This document shows, one piece after another, positions 47,439 to 55,607 of a stretch of DNA of 64,000 nucleotides. Within the stretch, counting starts at the first letter, position 1. Each line of letters starts with the position of its first letter. The notes under the pieces were generated by a model. The model searched no databases. It was not told the origin of the DNA and saw only the letters and a program-made list of their open reading frames with translations. The translations under genes were made by a program, and so were the position numbers. This DNA is from CADEFX01 sp050260355 (GTDB taxonomy: Bacteria > Pseudomonadota > Alphaproteobacteria > Rhizobiales > Hyphomicrobiaceae): the NCBI GenBank assembly GCA_050260355.1, contig JBLNBZ010000063.1:1-64000 (forward strand), read 5' to 3'.

Positions 47439-47678
47439 ATGCGCGTGGCAGTGGCCAAGGGGCTATCGAAAGAGGAGATCACCAAGCTTCAGCAGTACAT
47501 GCGGAAGCTGTTCCGCAGCGATGGACTGGAGGTGAGGTCGCGGCAGAAGGCGACCGACTCGGCCGAGGTCTACCTGCGCGACGATTTCCTCGGGCTCGTG
47601 TCCAAGGACATCGAGGACGGCGAGATCTGCTACCAGTTCAATATGTCCATCCTCGACTACGATCTGGACGAGAGCTGA
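47439..47678 (+). CDS. DUF3126 family protein
   Basis: A 79-residue protein of unknown function, KGLSKEEITKLQQYMRKLF followed by LEVRSRQKATDSAEVYLRDD and FLGLVSKDIEDGEICYQFNM. The pattern is that of the DUF3126 family, small conserved proteins that sit directly after cysE in many Rhizobiales. It begins with a charged helix and ends in an acidic tail (DYDLDES). It lies 43 bases after cysE and 11 bases before a gamma-carbonic anhydrase gene, so the three are likely one operon. Confidence 0.8.
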   Translation: MRVAVAKGLSKEEITKLQQYMRKLFRSDGLEVRSRQKATDSAEVYLRDDFLGLVSKDIEDGEICYQFNMSILDYDLDES

Positions 47679-47689
47679 GCCGTAGAACG

Positions 47690-48223
47690 ATGCCGCTTTA
47701 CGAGCTCGATGGCCACAAGGTGGCCACTCCCGGCAAGGGTCGCTATTGGGTTGCGCCCAACGCCACAGTCATCGGCCGTGTGGAGCTGGCCGAGGATGTG
47801 AGCGTGTGGTTCAACGCGGTCATCCGCGGCGACAACGAGCCCATCAGGATCGGCGCGCGCACCAGCATCCAGGAAGGCTGCATTCTGCATGTGGATCCAG
47901 GCTTCCCGATGCACATTGCGGAGGACTGCACCATTGGCCACCTGGCGATGCTGCACGGCTGCACCATCGGCAAGGGTGCGCTGATCGGCATCGGCGCAAT
48001 CGTTCTGAACGGAGCCAAGGTGGGCGAGGGCGCCGTTGTCGGAGCGGGCGCGGTGGTACCGGAGGGCCGCGAGATTCCGCCGAACACGGTGGCGCTCGGT
48101 GCGCCGGCGAAGGCGGTGCGCAGCGTCAACGAGGCCGACCGCCAGCGCATCCTCGAGGGCGTGGAGTTCTACACGCAGAACTGGCGCCGCTTCGCGCGCG
48201 GCATGAAGCCTCAAGCGGAGTAG
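47690..48223 (+). CDS. Gamma-carbonic anhydrase family protein
   Basis: A 177-residue left-handed beta-helix protein. Zinc-binding histidines of the gamma-class are visible as His67 (CILHVDPG), His84 (TIGHLAMLHG) and His89. Hexapeptide turns IGRVELAEDVSVWFNAVIRG and IGKGALIGIGAIVLNGAKVG are present. Family members hydrate CO2 or act as structural or acyltransferase proteins. It is the third gene in the cysE cluster and the second beta-helix protein there. Activity is plausible because the three ligands are intact, but the glutamate proton shuttle is not certain. Confidence 0.85.
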   Translation: MPLYELDGHKVATPGKGRYWVAPNATVIGRVELAEDVSVWFNAVIRGDNEPIRIGARTSIQEGCILHVDPGFPMHIAEDCTIGHLAMLHGCTIGKGALIGIGAIVLNGAKVGEGAVVGAGAVVPEGREIPPNTVALGAPAKAVRSVNEADRQRILEGVEFYTQNWRRFARGMKPQAE

Positions 48224-48229
48224 GCCGGC

Positions 48230-48877
48230 CTACTTGGCGCTGCGCACACCCGAGAGCAGCGCGGGCGAGCGTGCATCGCGCGGGTCGAGCGAGACCCAGA
48301 CCTTCGGGTCGATGTAGGACTGGCGCATGATGTAGGTGTAGGGGGTCGCGTACCAGGGACGGATCTCGTCGGTCTTGTTGTCGAGAATGAAGTCGCCCTG
48401 CGCGGTGCGAACGGTAAGCACGGCGTGGCCCTCATTCTTCTCGTCGCGCACAACCGTCATCAGCAGGGCGCTCGCCGGCCATTTGCGCGCCATGAGCAGG
48501 TGGCGCTTGAGCAGCGCATAGTCCTCGCAATCGCCCTTGGTGGTCGGCAGCGTCCAGTACTCGGTCTGTCCATACACATCGAGGTCGGTTGCCGGCTCGA
48601 TCGCGCGGTTGACGGTCCGGTTGATGGTATCGAGCTCCTGCAGCCGCGCCTCGGAGGCATCGAGGCGCGCCTCCTCGAGAGGCCCCTGGCGGCATTCCTC
48701 GCGCTCCCGCTCGCAAAACTTGACGAAGCCGAACGGCGGCAGCGTCGGGCCGTAGATGCGCATGAAAGGCGAGGCGCGATCGTGGTTAACGGTGCGCTGC
48801 ACCGGATCGGCGAATGCCAGACTGGGGATCCCCAGCCCTAGAACGACCAAGCCAACTCTGACCCACTTGCAATACAT
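48230..48877 (-). CDS. Bacterial transglutaminase-like cysteine protease (BTLCP)
   Basis: A 215-residue exported protease-like protein. Residues 1-23 are a signal peptide ending AFA-D. The catalytic triad of the BTLCP (DUF920) family is visible: Cys117 in KGDCEDYALLKR, His151 in NEGHAVLTVRT and Asp166 in FILDNKT. Members often act in the periplasm on large adhesins or biofilm proteins, as LapG does, but no lapD-like gene is adjacent. It converges with the cysE operon and lies in a row of minus-strand envelope genes. Confidence 0.87.
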   Translation of the reverse strand: MYCKWVRVGLVVLGLGIPSLAFADPVQRTVNHDRASPFMRIYGPTLPPFGFVKFCEREREECRQGPLEEARLDASEARLQELDTINRTVNRAIEPATDLDVYGQTEYWTLPTTKGDCEDYALLKRHLLMARKWPASALLMTVVRDEKNEGHAVLTVRTAQGDFILDNKTDEIRPWYATPYTYIMRQSYIDPKVWVSLDPRDARSPALLSGVRSAK

Positions 48878-49031
48878 AACGCAACCTCAGCCCCGCGCTT
48901 CACCGACAAGCCTAGCAGCGTCGGCTTCACATCCACCAAAAACGACCCGTAGCATTTGAGCCAAATTCGCGGAGCACTCGCCTAAACGTGTCGCCATCTC
49001 GGCAGTTCCCCGTTAACCATTCGTCTCGTGC

Positions 49032-49661
49032 TCACTCGAAGTGCCGACGCAGGGCCGAAGGGCTTTGGATATCGATGAACTCGACGCCGATGCCGTCCGG
49101 CCGGTTGCGGACGACCCGCGCGCGCAACCTGCCGAGTGTGACCTGCTCGCCGATGCGGGGGCGCACGCTGGTGCGCACCGAGGCGCCGGAAACCGAGATG
49201 TCGATGACCTGGCAGGAAACGGCGCTGCCGTCGGGAAGCCTGAGGGTCGAGGTGCTGCTGGACGGCACGCTGCGATCGTGCCGGCGCTCGCAGTCGGGTC
49301 CGAGCTCGCTGCGGTTGATCAGCCACGTGAGCTGGGCGGCGAGCTTCTCGCGCTTGTGCCGGGTGGCCTGGATGCGGATGGCGAAGCCCCCGTTGAATAC
49401 CCTGGCGACGTGGCCCTCGATGCCCCCGATGTGGTCGAAATAGGCGACGATGCGCTCCGAAGGCACGACGTCGACCGGCGCCATCATGGCTGCGCCGCCG
49501 ACGGATATGTCGACGAGCTTGCAAGGAAATTCCTGGCGGTTGGGCCGCATGAACCGCCCCAGCAACGCGAGCGGGACGCGCTTGTGGCGTCGCCTGTCGG
49601 GCGCCGTAAACGCGACGGGAGCCCGGCCTGATCCGGCGGTGGAGGAGGTTTGCAGCACCAT
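49032..49661 (-). CDS. Tandem PilZ-domain protein
   Basis: A 209-residue protein with two PilZ-type cores. The first has DRRRHKRVPLALLGRF (arginines at 23-28) and KLVDISVGGAAM, the second has ERRHDR and IDISVSGASV. In PilZ domains these RxxxR and [DN]xSxxG motifs bind cyclic di-GMP, so it is a candidate c-di-GMP receptor, without an attached enzyme or export domain. I chose the ATG at 49661; a GTG at 49694 is also possible. Its target may be a neighbour such as the BTLCP or a remote glycosyltransferase or flagellar protein. Confidence 0.8.
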   Translation of the reverse strand: MVLQTSSTAGSGRAPVAFTAPDRRRHKRVPLALLGRFMRPNRQEFPCKLVDISVGGAAMMAPVDVVPSERIVAYFDHIGGIEGHVARVFNGGFAIRIQATRHKREKLAAQLTWLINRSELGPDCERRHDRSVPSSSTSTLRLPDGSAVSCQVIDISVSGASVRTSVRPRIGEQVTLGRLRARVVRNRPDGIGVEFIDIQSPSALRRHFE

Positions 49662-49830
49662 TGCATGCCTGTCATGACGATGGCGTGTGGACACGGGGTG
49701 CCCGGCAAGGCCGGCCCTGGCCTTGGAACGGGCGCCTAAAGTATTGAAGGGGCAGGCTTAAAGAACCTCTAACCTGCGCTTCCTTTTTGGACTGGCAGAG
49801 GGACCCGCCGGCAGCCGGATCACATCATCT

Positions 49831-50469
49831 TCAAGGTTTGTGGGATGGACTGTCGGATCGGCCGCCCTCGAATACGAGGAATTGCCGCCGCTGCGCTTTC
49901 ACGATCCGCGAAGGCGAGGTGTGCGGCGGCAGCGGAGGCTGTCTGTGGGCGCGCTCGTAAGGCAGCTGCGGCCGGCCGTCCGGCCAGATCAGCTCGTGCC
50001 GGATCAGCGAGCGAATGGCGATGGGGAAGGGGTCGAGCCGATCGTGCGTCCCCGAGCAGCTCATGGCACCGAGGAAGCGGGTGACGGCGTCGCGCGGGTC
50101 GGCGAGCGGAAGAATGAGCACCTCGCAGCGCGCACTGTCGCCGCTGCGCAAGGAGATTTCGAACTCGGACAGGCTGACGGCCGCCCGCAAGGCAACGATC
50201 CCCAGCTCGTACTCCAGGGTGTAGCGCTCGACGCCGGGGATGAGGTCGAGGAAGTTGCGATGGCGCAGCTCGTGGCCGAACTGCTCACAAATGCGTGTGC
50301 CGGCCAGCCGAAACCGGAAGCTCGCGGCCCCGTTGTGCTCCAAAATGAACGTCTCGGGCAAAATCGCCGCAATGCGTGCGGGCTCGATATCGAAGCGGCG
50401 CGGCGCTATACGGTTGCCGCGCACCTCGTTCCAGTAGCTGTAGAGGATCTGGTTGGTCCGCTGCTTCAT
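49831..50469 (-). CDS. PAS_5 domain protein
   Basis: A 212-residue protein of the PAS_5 (PF07310) type common in Rhizobiales. It opens with LYSYWNEVRGNRIAPRRFDI, then the PAS core ILPETFILEHNGAASFRFRL followed by AGTRICEQFGHELRHRNFLD, and ends in a proline-rich tail. No kinase, cyclase or HTH domain is attached. The function of these proteins is unknown, but they may sense a small ligand and bind a partner. It is near the PilZ gene on the same strand, 170 bases away. Confidence 0.8.
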   Translation of the reverse strand: MKQRTNQILYSYWNEVRGNRIAPRRFDIEPARIAAILPETFILEHNGAASFRFRLAGTRICEQFGHELRHRNFLDLIPGVERYTLEYELGIVALRAAVSLSEFEISLRSGDSARCEVLILPLADPRDAVTRFLGAMSCSGTHDRLDPFPIAIRSLIRHELIWPDGRPQLPYERAHRQPPLPPHTSPSRIVKAQRRQFLVFEGGRSDSPSHKP

Positions 50470-50713
50470 TGTCGGTATCTGCGGCTCTGCTCCAGGGCAT
50501 GATGTCGACAACCGCACTTGCGCGAGCGGCTGTATGCGAAGTCCTTGTTGAGTGTCCCGAATTGGGACATGCGAGCGGCTGCTCGCGATCCTTACCGGAG
50601 GGTTAGCAGCTTCCGTGCCATGACAACGGTTCGGCTCAATCGGCGGCCTGCGCGGCAGGCGCGGGGCCCAGCGCGCGTCGAGCAAGGCGGAGGCCGACGA
50701 GAGGAGTGCCTGG

Positions 50714-51433
50714 GTGAGACGGGAGCCGATCTTCAATGTGCCGACCAGCGTGTTGGCCGCGCTGGTTGTCCTGGTCGCGGTGCACGCAGTCCTGTGGTGG
50801 TGGATGGCGCCGGAGCAGGCCGATTGGGTCACGCTGGCGCTCGCCTTCATTCCGGCGCGCTACGCCGGCTTCGCGGCCGAGCTACCCGGCGGTCCGCTCG
50901 CCGCCGTTACATCCTTCTTCACCTATCAGCTCGTGCATGCGGACGTGACGCACCTGCTGGTCAATGCGGCCTGGCTCCTGGCCTTCGGCAGTGCGGTCGC
51001 GATGCGGATCGGCATGCTGCGGTTCTTCGCGTTCAGTCTTCTTTCAGGGGCCTGCGGCGCGCTACTGTTTCTCCTGTTGCGCTGGGGTGAGGCGGTGCCT
51101 GTTATCGGCGCCTCGGGTGCCGTCTCCGGCATGATGGCGGCGAGCATGCGCTTCCTGTTTACCAGCCTCGGTGAGGCTGACGTGGAAGGGTTCCGCGATC
51201 ACCGGCGCCGTCCGGCGCTCCTGAGCCTTGTCGACACGTTGAGCAATGGCCGCATCCTGATGGTGATCGGGGTGTGGATCATCATCAATTTCGTGATGGC
51301 GCTGGCCGCACCTGCGCTGACGTCAGCGGGGGGGATAGCCTGGCAGGTGCACCTGGGCGGCTTCGCCTTCGGCCTTCTGACGTTCGGGTTCTTCGATCGT
51401 GCGCCGCAGCAAGCCGACGAGCCCATCGCCTGA
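50714..51433 (+). CDS. Rhomboid-family intramembrane serine protease
   Basis: A 239-residue integral membrane protein with six hydrophobic segments. The catalytic serine is Ser134 in VIGASGAVSGMMA and the histidine is His213 in WQVHLGGFAFG; His75, His80 and Asn84 in the VHADVTHLLVNAAW segment complete the family pattern. The substrate is unknown; rhomboids cut transmembrane proteins near the outer leaflet. The start codon is GTG at 50714. A CBS-domain gene follows after 192 bases. Confidence 0.9.
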   Translation: MRREPIFNVPTSVLAALVVLVAVHAVLWWWMAPEQADWVTLALAFIPARYAGFAAELPGGPLAAVTSFFTYQLVHADVTHLLVNAAWLLAFGSAVAMRIGMLRFFAFSLLSGACGALLFLLLRWGEAVPVIGASGAVSGMMAASMRFLFTSLGEADVEGFRDHRRRPALLSLVDTLSNGRILMVIGVWIIINFVMALAAPALTSAGGIAWQVHLGGFAFGLLTFGFFDRAPQQADEPIA

Positions 51434-51625
51434 AACGGCGCGTGCTTGCGCGGGGGCCCGTGGAGGGTCAGAATGCGAGCTAGTCTGGGCGAGATCCCAG
51501 GACGCTACTTGAGGCCATATCCGCCGTGCCGCGGAGCGGCCAGATCGTGCCGCGAGGAAAAGTCTCGGGCGCCTCGCGACAATTTAGATCTGTCGTCCTC
51601 GACCGGCGGACCGGAGGAGACGATC

Positions 51626-52057
51626 ATGCATGTTGCAGCGATCCTGAAGGAAAAGGGCCGGGCAGTCGAAACGGCCAAATCCGAAACGACGTTGATGGAG
51701 GCGGCGCGCAAGCTCGCCGCCAAGCGGATCGGGGCGGTGGTCGTGATGGACGGAGACGGCGGCGTCGCCGGCATCCTGTCGGAGCGCGACATCGTCCGTG
51801 CGCTGGCGACCGAAGGGTCGGCAAGCCTGGACTGGCCGATATCGGAGGTGATGACGCGCTCGGTGCAGGCCTGCAGCGAGACCGACACCATCGACCACGT
51901 CATGAGCATCATGACAGCACGGCGGTTCCGGCATCTGCCCGTCGTCGAGGACGGGGCGCTGTCTGGGATCGTCTCGATCGGAGACGTGGTGAAGCACCAT
52001 ATTGCCGAGGTCGAGATGGAAGCCACCGCGATGCGGGACTACATCACGACGAGCTAG
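51626..52057 (+). CDS. CBS-domain protein
   Basis: A 143-residue protein made almost wholly of two CBS motifs (Bateman module) at residues 8-62 and 72-128. Characteristic pieces are AAKRIGAVVVMDGDGGVAGI followed by LSERDIVRAL, and MTARRFRHLPVVEDGALSGI then VSIGDVVK. Such modules bind adenosine nucleotides and report energy state. No enzymatic domain is attached, as in other small alphaproteobacterial CBS proteins. A GGAGGAGA ribosome site precedes the ATG at 51626. Confidence 0.9.
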   Translation: MHVAAILKEKGRAVETAKSETTLMEAARKLAAKRIGAVVVMDGDGGVAGILSERDIVRALATEGSASLDWPISEVMTRSVQACSETDTIDHVMSIMTARRFRHLPVVEDGALSGIVSIGDVVKHHIAEVEMEATAMRDYITTS

Positions 52058-52123
52058 TCTAGTGGAGCATCTCCGAAATGGGCCGGTGACGCACGACAAG
52101 CGCCTCACTAATGCGTCCAGGAA

Positions 52124-53071
52124 TCAGGCGAAGGCGTGCTCGCCGTTGACCGAGCGGCGCGCGGCAACCTCGCGCGCCAGGACGTCGAGCTCGCGCTGCG
52201 TAGCAGCCACGCCGCGCCAGATGAGCTCGTCGGCGTGATGGAAGTCGAAGAGGCCGATGCCTGCCAGGCGTGGATTGATGATCGCGTCGGGCGGATCGCC
52301 GGCGAGACGTGAGCGCGCGATGCGGTCCTGCACGATGTTGAAAGCGTCGATCATGACCGTCGAGATGCCGGGGCTCAAGTCGCCGCTGCCGAAGATCTGA
52401 CGCTGCAACAGCTTGCGCGCACCACGACCATTCTTGCCATTCAGCAAGCCGCGGCCGGCCCAGCCTTGCACCGCCTCGGGTGCGGAGGGAGCGTCCGACA
52501 TGACGGCGCCACGCCCACACAGATCGGAGTTCAGGTTCACAGCGATGACGTAGCGCGCGCCGAGCGCGCGGCACACCGAAACGGGAACAGGGTTGACGAG
52601 CGCGCCATCGAACAGCCAGCGATCATTGATGCTGACCGGCTTGAAGATGCCGGGCAGCGCGTAGGACGCGCGCATCGCATCGACCAGGCGGCCGCGCGAA
52701 AGCCACACTTCCTGGCCCGTACCGATCTCGGTGGCAACGGCAACGAAGCGGGTCGCCAGCTCCTCGATGTGCATGTCCTTGAGATGCCCATCGAGACGTG
52801 CGACGAGGCGTTGGCCGGTAATGAGACCGGATCCGCTGAGATTGAAGTCGAGGTAGCCGAACACCTTGCGGCGGGTGAGATCGCGGGCGAAGCCCTCGAG
52901 CTCGTCCAGGCGGCCGGCGGCGAAGCAGCCCCCGACAACGGCCCCGATCGATGTTCCTGCAACAATGTCGGGAACGATCCCCGCCTGTGTAAGAGCGCGA
53001 AGCACACCGACGTGCGCCCAGCCCCGTGCGGCACCGCCCCCCAGCGCCAATCCGATCTTCCCGTACGCCAT
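52124..53071 (-). CDS. Patatin-like phospholipase family protein
   Basis: A 315-residue lipid acyl hydrolase of the RssA/NTE-like group. The oxyanion loop GLALGGGAARGWAHVGVLRA, the nucleophile in VAGTSIGAVVGGC (GxSxG) and the catalytic Asp in LFDGALVNPVP form the Ser-Asp dyad. The C-terminal third is helical, with DAFNIVQDRIARSRL. It probably acts on membrane phospholipid at the inner face. It is a single gene beyond the CBS gene, with hisI further on the same strand. Confidence 0.9.
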   Translation of the reverse strand: MAYGKIGLALGGGAARGWAHVGVLRALTQAGIVPDIVAGTSIGAVVGGCFAAGRLDELEGFARDLTRRKVFGYLDFNLSGSGLITGQRLVARLDGHLKDMHIEELATRFVAVATEIGTGQEVWLSRGRLVDAMRASYALPGIFKPVSINDRWLFDGALVNPVPVSVCRALGARYVIAVNLNSDLCGRGAVMSDAPSAPEAVQGWAGRGLLNGKNGRGARKLLQRQIFGSGDLSPGISTVMIDAFNIVQDRIARSRLAGDPPDAIINPRLAGIGLFDFHHADELIWRGVAATQRELDVLAREVAARRSVNGEHAFA

Positions 53072-53249
53072 GCGGACCTCTTCGCGCAAATGCCGCCCGC
53101 TCCCCAGGAGGCATCTGTCCGTTGCACTGCCAGCCCAACCACTGTGTGGTGAATCTAGTGAAGCGGAATTAAGTTTGCGCTACTCATCACAATGAGCTGA
53201 AACAGCGACGGAAAACGTTTACTTTTCGTTATCGGTTCCGCATGCGTCG

Positions 53250-53696
53250 TTATCGCTTCGTAGGGACGGCCTCGACCGGCCCCAGAGTAGTCTGAGGCGA
53301 AGGTGCTGCACCGAGCGGAGCGCGCCTGTAGAAGCAACTCATCGCACCGGTGTGACATGCAGGCCCGCCGCCGGCGACGCGCACCTTCAGCCAGACAGCG
53401 TCCTGGTCGCAGTCGACGCGCAGATCCAGCACGCGCATCACGTTGCCGCTTTCCTCGCCCTTGCGCCACAGACGCGCACGCGAGCGGCTGAAGAAGTGCG
53501 CTTCCGCGGTCTCGAGGGTGCGCGCGAGGGCCTCCGCGTTCATCCACGCCAGCATGAGCACCTCGCCCGTGTCGGCATCGGTGGCGACAGCGGGCAGCAG
53601 CCCCGCAGCATCGAACTTCGGGCTGAACGCGAATCCGGTCTCAACCTCCCGTGCGCTGCCCCTGGCGGCGAAGACGGGGCCCGGAGTGTCGATCAT
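53250..53696 (-). CDS. hisI: Phosphoribosyl-AMP cyclohydrolase
   Basis: A 148-residue enzyme for the third step of histidine synthesis, opening the adenine ring of PR-AMP. Family motifs are VLMLAWMNAEALARTLET followed by FSRSRARLWRKGEESGNVM, and the metal-binding VDCDQDAVW and ACHTGAMSCFYRR with its cysteines. It is the monofunctional form (HisE is separate and absent here). The start is ATG at 53694-53696. It shares its direction with folE, whose end is 35 bases upstream of its start, so the two may be cotranscribed. Confidence 0.95.
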   Translation of the reverse strand: MIDTPGPVFAARGSAREVETGFAFSPKFDAAGLLPAVATDADTGEVLMLAWMNAEALARTLETAEAHFFSRSRARLWRKGEESGNVMRVLDLRVDCDQDAVWLKVRVAGGGPACHTGAMSCFYRRAPLGAAPSPQTTLGPVEAVPTKR

Positions 53697-53731
53697 GGCT
53701 CGTGCCTTGCAATTGCGTCCAGGCCGGCGGC

Positions 53732-54373
53732 CTAGTTGCGCCTTACCGCGTGCACCATTTGCAGGAAACGGTCGCGGTAGCTCGAGTCGCGCTGGAAGAC
53801 GCCGCTGAACCGCGTCGTGACGGTGGACGCGCCCGGCTTGTGAACGCCGCGCGTCGACATGCACTGATGCTCGGCCTCCACCAGCACGGCGACGCCGCGC
53901 GGCGCCAGCGCCTGCTCGATCGCATCGGCGATCTGGGCCGTCAGCGTCTCCTGCGTCTGAAGCCGCCTGGCGAAAATCTCGACCGCCCGCGCCAGCTTGG
54001 ACAGGCCGACGACGCGATTGCCGGGCAGATAGGCGACGTGCGCCACCCCGACAAAGGGCGCGATGTGATGCTCGCAATGGCTTTCGACCCGGATGTCGCG
54101 CAGCATCACCATGTCGTCGTAGCCGCCGACGTCGCCGAACGTTCGCGACAGCACCTCGACGGGATCGGCTCCATAGCCGGAAAAGTATTCCTCGTAAGCG
54201 GCCACCACGCGCTTGGGCGTGTCCTGCAGGCCCTCACGATCGGGATCGTCGCCAGCCCAGGCCAGCAGCGTGCGAACGGCCTCCTCGGCCTCCGCGCGCG
54301 TCGGCCGCTGCACCGCACGGCGGATGCTTTCGGGCTTGGCCACAGCGGACGTCTTCTTCGTGGTGGGATCCAT
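53732..54373 (-). CDS. folE: GTP cyclohydrolase I
   Basis: A 213-residue decamer-forming enzyme that makes dihydroneopterin triphosphate from GTP for folate synthesis. Zinc ligands are Cys100, His103 and Cys171 (ESHCEHHIAPF and EHQCMSTRGVHK). Other conserved parts are DPDREGLQDTPKRVVAAYEE, GVAHVAYLPGNRVVGLSKLA and LTAQIADAI. Length and motifs indicate the zinc type FolE rather than the zinc-free FolE2. It is divergent from an IscU-like gene (198 bases), an arrangement repeated in many Rhizobiales. Confidence 0.96.
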   Translation of the reverse strand: MDPTTKKTSAVAKPESIRRAVQRPTRAEAEEAVRTLLAWAGDDPDREGLQDTPKRVVAAYEEYFSGYGADPVEVLSRTFGDVGGYDDMVMLRDIRVESHCEHHIAPFVGVAHVAYLPGNRVVGLSKLARAVEIFARRLQTQETLTAQIADAIEQALAPRGVAVLVEAEHQCMSTRGVHKPGASTVTTRFSGVFQRDSSYRDRFLQMVHAVRRN

Positions 54374-54571
54374 TTCGCCTCTTTAGGGCCACATTGGCGC
54401 GCGTCTCGAGCTGTGCGGCGCCGAAGACAGGTGGCCAGTTCTTGCAATTGACGAGCCCGTGCGCGATATCAAGGAACACCGCTCGACCGGCCCGCAACGG
54501 TGCAGGAGACCAGCGCCTATAGTATGTCGGGCTCCGCCGCGCAAGAAAAGTCGGAGCAGCAACATAAACCC

Positions 54572-55024
54572 ATGACCGATCTGAGCGAGCTCTATAACGC
54601 GCGAATTCTCGAGCTGGCGGCCAGCATCGGCGCGGCCCGCCGCCTGCCGGACCCGGACGCTACGGCCTCCGCCCATTCCAAGCTGTGCGGCTCCACCATC
54701 GTGATCGACCTCAAGATGGACGGGGGCCGAGTCACCGATTTCGCCCAGTCCGTGAAGGCCTGCCTACTCGGGCAGACCTCGGCGGCGATCATGGGCCGCC
54801 AGATCGTGGGCTCGACGGCGGCCGAGCTGCGGGAGGTTGGGGCTCGCATGCGCCGCATGCTGAAGGAGGGCGGCGAGCCTCCGGATGGGCGCTGGAGCGA
54901 CCTTGCCGTGCTCGAGCCCGTGCGGGAGATCCGTTCGCGGCATGCTTCGACGCTGCTCGTGTTCGACGCCGTCGAGAAGGCCCTCGACAGCATCGAGGCG
55001 AAGGCTGCGGCCGCGCAGGGTTGA
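54572..55024 (+). CDS. IscU/NifU-like iron-sulfur scaffold protein lacking the third cysteine
   Basis: A 150-residue protein of the IscU/NifU_N family. The first two cluster cysteines are kept as Cys39 (HSKLCGSTIVID) and Cys64 (VKACLLGQTSA). The third, in IscU within an H-C-S motif, is here replaced by Ala125 in RSRHASTLLVF, so a normal three-cysteine cluster cannot form; a related sequence is common beside folE and yidD in alphaproteobacteria. It may be a different scaffold, a carrier or a regulator. The ATG at 54572 starts MTDLSELYN; upstream extension is not family-like. Genes of the ISC or SUF machinery are not adjacent. Confidence 0.82.
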   Translation: MTDLSELYNARILELAASIGAARRLPDPDATASAHSKLCGSTIVIDLKMDGGRVTDFAQSVKACLLGQTSAAIMGRQIVGSTAAELREVGARMRRMLKEGGEPPDGRWSDLAVLEPVREIRSRHASTLLVFDAVEKALDSIEAKAAAAQG

Positions 55025-55176
55025 ACGGCGGGATCGGACGCACCGCGAGTCGTTCGCGGATGCGAGATGGCCGCATGGCGGTCGTCCGCGAGCGGATCGT
55101 GACGGAGAGGCCGGGACAGAGCCGGCACAACTTCATGACCTCGGAGCCTGCAGGCTGTTCAAGGCAACCGGCGAAC

Positions 55177-55491
55177 ATGGCGAGACTGGCTGAGCGAGCC
55201 ACAAAGAGCCTGGCGAAAGCGCCAGTCCACGCCTACCGGTGGACGCTGAAGCCGCTCATCGGACATGAGTGCCGTTATCTGCCGAGCTGCTCGGAGTATG
55301 CGCTGGAGGCGATCGAGATCAACGGCGCCTGGCGCGGCTTATGGCTGGCGCTGGGGCGCGTCTGCCGTTGCCATCCGTGGGGAAGCTCGGGGCTCGATCC
55401 GGCTCCCGACATTCGCGCCGAGGCTCATCCGTTGGCACCCTGGCGCTACGCGCGATGGCGCCACGCTGCGCGCAGCGGGCCTGGGCGATAG
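55177..55491 (+). CDS. yidD: Membrane protein insertion efficiency factor YidD
   Basis: A 104-residue protein. The YidD core is clear in LIGHECRYLPSCSEYALEAI followed by GLWLALGRVCRCHPWGSSG, including the conserved cysteines and the P-S-C-S-E-Y motif. It is associated with the Sec/YidC insertion pathway at the inner membrane by an amphipathic N-terminal helix. In many bacteria it lies near rnpA and yidC; here, as in other Rhizobiales, it follows the IscU-like gene. The start at 55177 was chosen because the homologous region begins shortly after; an earlier ATG at 55135 is possible. Confidence 0.9.
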   Translation: MARLAERATKSLAKAPVHAYRWTLKPLIGHECRYLPSCSEYALEAIEINGAWRGLWLALGRVCRCHPWGSSGLDPAPDIRAEAHPLAPWRYARWRHAARSGPGR

Positions 55492-55607
55492 GCGCGCCTC
55501 GATCGCGGGGCGGTGGCGCGCTCTCCCCGCACAGAGGAGGGAGCTGTCACCGGTCTGCCCGATCGAGCAACCGCGTACGATTGCGGGATGCGCGGGCGCG
55601 GGATGGA

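Noticed and set aside
49662..49694. Longer start for the PilZ protein at GTG 49694
   Set aside because: Possible, but it has no better ribosome site, and the added residues carry no domain pattern; the ATG at 49661 was preferred.
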